Part shown: one piece after another, positions 5,507 through 9,063 of the stretch
Numbering within the stretch: position 1 is the first letter of the stretch
Layout: each line of letters begins with the position of its first letter
From: an uncultured Oscillibacter sp.
GTDB taxonomy: Bacteria; Bacillota; Clostridia; Oscillospirales; Oscillospiraceae
Length of the DNA: 9,063 bases
Direction of reading: 5' to 3'
Assembly: GCA_946494635.1 (NCBI GenBank)
Contig: CAMMCS010000077.1
Span: 1 to 9,063 of the forward strand
Notes under the pieces: generated by a model
Seen by the model: only the letters and a program-made list of their open reading frames with translations
Told to the model about the DNA's origin: nothing
Database searches by the model: none
Translations under genes and position numbers: made by a program

Positions 5507-7108
5507 TCAGATCGACTCCTTTTCCATAAAATTTAAAAGCTGTTCCGCGGTGCGGAGGCCATCCGCCGCCGCGGAGAGAATTCCTCCGGCGTAGCCGGCC
5601 CCCTCGCCGCAGGGATACAGCCCCCGGAGGGAGGACTGATACGTCCCGTCCCGTGGGATGCGCACAGGGGAGGAGGAGCGGCTCTCCACCGCCGTCAGTA
5701 CCGCGTCCGGATCGTCGTAGCCGCGGAGCTTCCGCCCCAGCAGGGGCAGGGCGGCGGCGATGGTGTCCGCCACAAAATCCGGCAGGCATTGGCGCAGGTC
5801 CGTCCAGGTGACGCCGGGGCGGTAGCTGGGCGTCACCCGGCCAGGGCCGGTGGAGGGCCTGCCGGAAAGGAAATCCCCCACCCGCTGGGCCGGCGCCCGG
5901 TAGCCGCCGCCTCCCAGGGCATAGGCCGCGGCCTCCAGCCGCCGCTGGAAGGCGACGCCGGCCAGAGGATCCCGGTCTCCGCCGTAGTCCTCCGGCGTCA
6001 CGTTCACCAGCAGGCCGCCGTTGATGTTCTCCCTGTCCCGGGCGAATTCGCTCATGCCGTTGGTGACCACCATCTCCGCCTCGGAGGCGGCGGCCACCAC
6101 CTCCCCGCCGGGGCAGACACAGAAGGAGTACGCCGCCCGGCCGTCAGGCAGGTGGCAGGAGAGCTTGTAGGTGGAGGCGGGCAGGCCCGGGTGGCCGGCG
6201 TACTGCCGGTACTGGGCGGCGTCGCAGTCCGCTTGCCGGTGCTCGATCCGGACACCCACGGCAAAGGGCTTGGCCTCCATGGCCACGCCGCGGGTGTGGA
6301 GCATGGCAAAGGTGTCCCGGGCGGAGTGGCCGGGGCACAGGATCAGGCGGGAGCAGGGAAGGGTATACCTGCCTGCCGGGCCCTCCACCGTGATGCCGGC
6401 CAGGGCGCCGCCCCGGATGTCCAGGTCCGCCAGGCGGCTCCCGAACCGGATGTCCGCCCCCAGCTCCAGCAGCTTTTTCCGCAGGTTCACCAGGGCGATG
6501 TGGAGATAGTCCGTGCCGATGTGGGGCTTGGCGTCGATGAGGATATCCGACCGCGCGCCGCAGGAGGCCAGTGTCTCCAGGATGAAGCGGTGGCGGGGGT
6601 CCTTGGTGCCGGTGTTCAGTTTTCCGTCAGAAAAGGCGCCGGCGCCGCCCTCGCCGAACTGGACGTTGGAGGACAGGTCCAGTTCCCCGGTGGCCCAGAA
6701 CCGCTCCACGTCCGCCTTCCGCTGTTCCACCGGGCGGCCCCGCTCCAGCAGGACGGGGCGCTGGCCCGCCAGCGCCAGGGCCAGGGCGGCGAAGAGCCCG
6801 GCGGGCCCGGCACCTACCACGACGGGCGGGGTTTCAGGAGCCGGACGGGGAGCGGGCGGAACATAGGCCGGGGCCGGCTGGGCCCGGCTGACCTTGCGGC
6901 CGGCCCGGCGGAGGACGGCGGCCTCGTCCCGGACAGCGGCCTCCACCGTGTAGACCAGGCAGACATCCTCCCGGGCGTCCACACTGCGGCGGAGGACCCG
7001 GAGGGAGAGGAGATCCTGCTCCCGCACCCGGAGGAGCCGGGCGGCCTCAGCGGTGAGCTCCGCCGTGCCGGCACCCGGCGGAAGCTTGATGGAATCAATT
7101 CTTAACAA
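5507..7108 (-). CDS. FAD-dependent oxidoreductase, COG2509 type (uncharacterised)
   Basis: A 533-residue cytoplasmic flavoprotein resembling the uncharacterised FAD-dependent dehydrogenase group COG2509. From the TTG start, residues 1-75 are a small alpha/beta N-terminal domain (RIDSIKLPPGAG onward), 77-94 a Pro/Ala/Arg linker, then the FAD Rossmann motif VVVGAGPAG (96-104) with E122 ending the second strand (LLERG). FGEGGAGAFSDGKLNTG (151-167) and, near the C-terminus, SRSSSPVRI (476-484) and YPCGEGAGYAGG (498-509) are further landmarks; the last would complete the FAD site. TTG 7108 is preferred over the in-frame ATG 7147 because GAAAGGA (7126-7120) sits 11 bases before it, RIDSIKLP is the usual family beginning, and the likely promoter overlaps or abuts the ATG. 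The substrate is unknown. It is first of a two-gene operon. Confidence 0.87.
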   Translation of the reverse strand: MLRIDSIKLPPGAGTAELTAEAARLLRVREQDLLSLRVLRRSVDAREDVCLVYTVEAAVRDEAAVLRRAGRKVSRAQPAPAYVPPAPRPAPETPPVVVGAGPAGLFAALALALAGQRPVLLERGRPVEQRKADVERFWATGELDLSSNVQFGEGGAGAFSDGKLNTGTKDPRHRFILETLASCGARSDILIDAKPHIGTDYLHIALVNLRKKLLELGADIRFGSRLADLDIRGGALAGITVEGPAGRYTLPCSRLILCPGHSARDTFAMLHTRGVAMEAKPFAVGVRIEHRQADCDAAQYRQYAGHPGLPASTYKLSCHLPDGRAAYSFCVCPGGEVVAAASEAEMVVTNGMSEFARDRENINGGLLVNVTPEDYGGDRDPLAGVAFQRRLEAAAYALGGGGYRAPAQRVGDFLSGRPSTGPGRVTPSYRPGVTWTDLRQCLPDFVADTIAAALPLLGRKLRGYDDPDAVLTAVESRSSSPVRIPRDGTYQSSLRGLYPCGEGAGYAGGILSAAADGLRTAEQLLNFMEKESI

Positions 7109-7119
7109 ATCATTCAAAG

Positions 7120-7126
7120 TCCTTTC
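7120..7126 (-). promoter_or_regulatory. Ribosome binding site fixing the TTG start of the FAD gene
   Basis: The minus strand reads GAAAGGA, 11 bases upstream of TTG 7108. The in-frame TTG at 7117 would be only 2 bases away, and the ATG within GAATGA nearby is out of frame and stops after three codons. Confidence 0.6.
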
Positions 7127-7134
7127 AGACGCTT

Positions 7135-7163
7135 TTAAGATAAGCATACTATACTTCAGTCAA
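7135..7163 (-). promoter_or_regulatory. Promoter region of the FAD oxidoreductase operon
   Basis: Two readings are possible on the minus strand. TATAGT (7153-7148) is a good -10 without a clear -35. TTGACT (7163-7158) is a near-perfect -35 with a poor -10, TCTTAA (7140-7135), 17 bases downstream. In either case transcription starts at or below about 7141, downstream of the ATG at 7147. I cannot decide between them by eye. Confidence 0.5.
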
Positions 7164-7329
7164 AGGTTCAAGGAAGGGACCTGAAAAACTTCCTGGATTT
7201 TGAGAGGACCTGGTTGGAGAGGCAAAGTTCAGAAAGCGGACAAATCTTTTTCACAGTTTCGACACGATCCCATGCTATCATCTGTTCTAAAGAAACGGTG
7301 AGCGGGATACATAATAGGAGGCATGCATT
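7148..7329. other. Divergent intergenic region between the FAD gene and htrA
   Basis: It holds the FAD-operon promoter at the left end and the htrA promoter and ribosome binding site at the right. Between them GGACCTG occurs twice in direct orientation (7177-7183 and 7206-7212, 29 bases apart). This could be a regulator site but is short enough to be chance. No gene or stable RNA is evident. Confidence 0.35.
7273..7281 (+). promoter_or_regulatory. Extended -10 promoter of htrA
   Basis: TGC followed by TATCAT (7276-7281) makes an extended -10 element, one mismatch from consensus. At the proper distance the -35 region reads ACAGTT (7253-7258), which is weak. Transcription would start near 7288, leaving a 42-base leader that ends with AGGAGG (7316-7321), 8 bases before the ATG. 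I see no repeat that identifies a stress regulator. Confidence 0.55.
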
Positions 7330-8694
7330 ATGTATAACGACGAACAGAATCTGTACCATTATACTTATCGGAAGGATGGCAGCGAGACGGCGCCCGGCGC
7401 GCCGCTTCAGACCGGCCCCTTTGACAGCCAGCCCAATCACGGCGGCGGGCAGCCGCCTGTGCAGGAGATGAAGCCTGTGAAGAAAAACCGCATCGGCCTG
7501 AAGATCACGGCTCTGGCCCTGTGCTGCGCCCTGCTGGGCGGCGCCGTGGGCGGCAGCGTGGCCTGGGCTGTGGGCCACGGAACCAGCGGAACGTCCATCA
7601 ATGTCAGCGACCGCACAGTGAGCCAGGTGGCGCTTCAGACAGTGGACGGCAAGACGGAGATGAGCGACGCGGAGGTCTATGCGGCCAATGTCAACAGCGT
7701 GGTGTCCATCAACGTCACCGGCACCAGCGGCTATAACTTCTTCGGCCAGCCGGTGCAGACCGCTTCCGCCGGCTCCGGCTTCGTGCTGACGGAGGACGGC
7801 TACATTGTCACAAACTACCATGTTGTGGGAGATGCAAATACGGTAAAGGTCACAATGTACAACGGCGATGAGTACGATGCCCAGTATGTGGGCGGCGACG
7901 AGGACTACGATATCGCCGTCATCAAGGTGGACGCGACGGGGCTGCAGGCAGTGACCCTGGGCGACAGCGACACGCTGAATGTGGGAGACCGGGTGCTGGC
8001 CATCGGCAACCCGCTGGGCGAGCTGACCTTCTCCATGAGCGGCGGCATGGTATCCAGCGTGAACCGCGCCATCAACGTGGACGGCACGCCCTTCAACATG
8101 ATCCAGACGGATACCTCCATCAACCCCGGCAACTCCGGCGGCCCGCTGCTCAACAGCTACGGCGAGGTGGTCGGCATCGTGTCCGCCAAGTACTCTTCCA
8201 CCAGCTCCCAGGAGACGGTGGAGGGCTTGGGCTTCGCCATTCCCATCAACGACGTCATCAGCATGGTCAAGGACATCATGACCAACGGCTATGTCACCAA
8301 CAAGCCCTATCTGGGGATTACCCCCGGCACCATGAACGCCCAGCTGGCGGCTCAGTTCCGCTATGACATCGACAGAGGCGTGTTCGTCTACTCCGTGGAG
8401 GAGGGCAGCGCCGCAGACCAGGCAGGGCTGCAGATGGGAGATGTCATCACCAAGATCGACGACACGGAGGTCAACAGCGTCGAGGAGCTGAATGCGGCGA
8501 AAAAGCAGTATTCCGCCGGGGACACCGCTGTGCTGACCGTCTATCGCGGCGGGGAGACCATTACAGTGGAGATCACCTGGGGCGCGGTTCCTGCGGACCA
8601 GCAGACCCAGGAGGCCCAGGCCCAGCAGGACAGCAGCCAGAATGGGTCCGGCTACACCAACCCCTTTGACATCTTCGACTATTTCTTCCGTTGA
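7330..8694 (+). CDS. htrA: HtrA/DegP-like S1C serine protease, membrane-anchored
   Basis: A protein quality-control protease of 454 residues, anchored with its active domain outside the membrane. Residues 1-54 are a polar, Gly/Pro/Gln-rich cytoplasmic segment ending in KKNR. One membrane helix spans about 56-81. The trypsin-like domain (about 115-312) has the full triad: H164 in VTNYHVVG, D194 in EDYDIAVIKV and S269 in NPGNSGGPL. A single PDZ domain (about 320-417) begins KPYLGITPG and includes GSAADQAGLQMGDVI. A Gln-rich linker (423-439) leads to an aromatic tail, NPFDIFDYFFR. One anchor and one PDZ fit the Gram-positive HtrA architecture. AGGAGG lies 8 bases before ATG 7330. It is monocistronic, ended by the terminator at 8809-8842. 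The symbol is a family name; the specific paralogue is unknown. Confidence 0.95.
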   Translation: MYNDEQNLYHYTYRKDGSETAPGAPLQTGPFDSQPNHGGGQPPVQEMKPVKKNRIGLKITALALCCALLGGAVGGSVAWAVGHGTSGTSINVSDRTVSQVALQTVDGKTEMSDAEVYAANVNSVVSINVTGTSGYNFFGQPVQTASAGSGFVLTEDGYIVTNYHVVGDANTVKVTMYNGDEYDAQYVGGDEDYDIAVIKVDATGLQAVTLGDSDTLNVGDRVLAIGNPLGELTFSMSGGMVSSVNRAINVDGTPFNMIQTDTSINPGNSGGPLLNSYGEVVGIVSAKYSSTSSQETVEGLGFAIPINDVISMVKDIMTNGYVTNKPYLGITPGTMNAQLAAQFRYDIDRGVFVYSVEEGSAADQAGLQMGDVITKIDDTEVNSVEELNAAKKQYSAGDTAVLTVYRGGETITVEITWGAVPADQQTQEAQAQQDSSQNGSGYTNPFDIFDYFFR

Positions 8695-8713
8695 TCGCAG
8701 TGTGAGATCCTCC

Positions 8714-8765
8714 GCTGCCTGACGGCGGCTTCGCGGCAGCAGCTGCGGCAAGGCAAACAGCCGCC
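8714..8765 (+). other. GC-rich structured 3' untranslated region of htrA
   Basis: Between the htrA stop and its terminator lie overlapping inverted repeats: GCTGCC/GGCAGC (8714-8719 with 8735-8740) and GGCGGCT/AGCCGCC (8724-8730 with 8759-8765). The second encloses a small GCAG/CTGC hairpin. The first two overlap, so they are alternatives. It could stabilise the transcript end, but I can give it no defined function. No open frame with a ribosome binding site occurs here. Confidence 0.35.
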
Positions 8766-8808
8766 ATTGCGGCGGGCCGCGGGGAGTTTCTATAGAGTTT
8801 GGTACCAG

Positions 8809-8842
8809 AAAAGGCGCACCGCTGTTTGCGGTGCGCCTTTTT
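8809..8842 (+). terminator. Rho-independent terminator of htrA
   Basis: GGCGCACCGC (8813-8822) pairs perfectly with GCGGTGCGCC (8828-8837) around a TGTTT loop, with AAAA before and TTTTT after (8838-8842). The A run makes it potentially bidirectional. It lies about 115 bases past the htrA stop. Confidence 0.94.
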
Positions 8843-8862
8843 GGCGTGACCACATCTTCGGG

Positions 8863-8907
8863 AGAGGCCGGCGGCTCCATTGGAGGCGGGAAAGCTGCCG
8901 GCCCTCT
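8863..8907 (+). other. Long inverted repeat abutting the next promoter
   Basis: Bases 8863-8876 pair with 8893-8907 in a 14-pair stem with one G-T pair and one bulged C (8904), around a 16-base loop. The right arm ends exactly where the -35 box of the following promoter begins. There is no proper T run (TTGCGCTTTT follows), so it is a poor terminator. An operator, or an upstream transcript end, is possible. Confidence 0.45.
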
Positions 8908-8935
8908 TGCGCTTTTCGGCGGGAGATGGTACAAT
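8907..8935 (+). promoter_or_regulatory. Promoter of the gene at the right edge
   Basis: TTGCGC (8907-8912), a 17-base spacer, and TACAAT (8930-8935) preceded by the extended -10 TGG. The predicted transcript starts near 8942 and has a leader of about 30 bases with AAAGGAG at 8955-8961, 10 bases before the ATG at 8972. Confidence 0.72.
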
Positions 8936-8971
8936 ACAGAATCGAAAATACGGCAAAGGAGATTTGCTTTT

Positions 8972-9063
8972 ATGAAGCTGGGCATCGTAAGACAGCAGCC
9001 TGATTTCGTAAGTCTCCAAACATCCTCGCTGTTCCATAAAAGCCTACGGGCGCAGGCAATCAC
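8972..9063 (+). CDS. 5' end of an unidentified gene beginning M-K-L-G-I-V
   Basis: The frame is open from ATG 8972 to the window end (30 full codons) behind a good promoter and ribosome binding site. The first six residues, MKLGIV, are those of the ribosome-binding ATPase YchF, but the GLPNVGKST P-loop that should follow is absent; the frame reads RQQPDFVSLQTSS, then SLFHKSL, which weakly recalls the later YchF stretch STLFNSL. From about 8990 the base composition is less GC-rich than the rest of the window. Options are a real unrelated gene, a ychF start interrupted by an insertion, or a poorly assembled contig end. Coding by this frame beyond the first few codons is uncertain. Confidence 0.45.
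   Translation, partial: MKLGIVRQQPDFVSLQTSSLFHKSLRAQAI

Noticed and set aside
4303..5529. A 408-codon plus-strand frame
   Set aside because: It lies antisense to the XRE gene and the dehydrogenase, both of which have clear motifs and starts.
5789..7105. A 438-codon plus-strand frame
   Set aside because: Antisense shadow of the FAD oxidoreductase, with no ribosome binding site or motif.
7177..7212. Direct repeat GGACCTG as an operator
   Set aside because: Seven bases twice in about 180 is not enough to claim a site; kept only as a note on the intergenic region.
8767..9003. A 78-codon plus-strand frame after htrA
   Set aside because: It reads through the strong terminator at 8809-8842 and the promoter at 8907-8935, and has no ribosome binding site.
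7168..9063. A 631-codon open frame on the minus strand, the longest in the window
   Set aside because: It is antisense to htrA and crosses its terminator. The translation is rich in His, Val and Ala with no family motif, typical of a stop-poor GC-rich antisense frame. htrA has the triad, a ribosome binding site and a promoter.
1..9063. CRISPR arrays, tRNA or rRNA genes, insertion sequences, phage or defence genes
   Set aside because: I looked for repeated units, conserved RNA motifs, transposase or terminal inverted repeats and found none I could support.

Overview
The window is GC-rich, with G or C at most third codon positions, and is densely packed with short intergenic gaps. Ribosome binding sites are AGGAGG-like, start codons include GTG and TTG, and rho-independent terminators are clear. 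Together with the protein types (a Bacillus-type ThyA followed by DHFR, an XRE-plus-two-helix membrane regulator, a single-anchor HtrA protease), this suggests a high-GC Bacillota, probably a gut Oscillospiraceae relative of Flavonifractor, Oscillibacter or Lawsonibacter. That placement is inferred from style and family, not from a marker gene. I see no insertion sequence, phage gene, CRISPR array, tRNA or rRNA.

Layout. 1-236 (+): the 3' end of an unrecognised gene, converging on folA across a hairpin terminator (252-284). 294-1638 (-): the thyA-folA operon for dTMP synthesis and dihydrofolate recycling, with a good promoter at 1671-1699. 1639-1810: a divergent intergenic region holding the thyA promoter, an orphan terminator-like hairpin on the + strand and the promoter of the next gene. 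1811-2656 (+): an AraC-family regulator. A strong terminator at 2665-2701 lies between it and a minus-strand pair, 2709-4433: a membrane-anchored XRE regulator followed by a YqhD/BDH-type iron-dependent alcohol dehydrogenase. 4534-7108 (-): a second minus-strand operon, a COG2509-type FAD oxidoreductase and, one base after its stop, a D-2-hydroxyacid dehydrogenase-family protein. 7330-8694 (+): an HtrA/DegP-like S1C protease, ended by a classic terminator at 8809-8842. 8907-9063 (+): a promoter, ribosome binding site and start of a further gene cut by the window end.

How the genes work together. ThyA consumes methylene-tetrahydrofolate and releases dihydrofolate, which FolA reduces back, so that operon is functionally coherent. 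The two other minus-strand operons encode NAD(P)- or FAD-linked redox enzymes: the alcohol dehydrogenase probably reduces aldehydes and may be controlled by the membrane regulator upstream of it, while the FAD protein and the dehydrogenase are translationally coupled but have no known shared substrate. HtrA handles misfolded proteins outside the membrane.

Most of the window is ordinary core or near-core gene content. The points most worth checking are the overlapping hairpins and orphan terminator between thyA and the AraC gene, the interrupted YchF-like start at the right edge, the corrected TTG start of the FAD gene, the uncharacterised FAD/dehydrogenase pair and the aromatic C-terminal tail of HtrA. 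I found no convincing new defence or mobile system.
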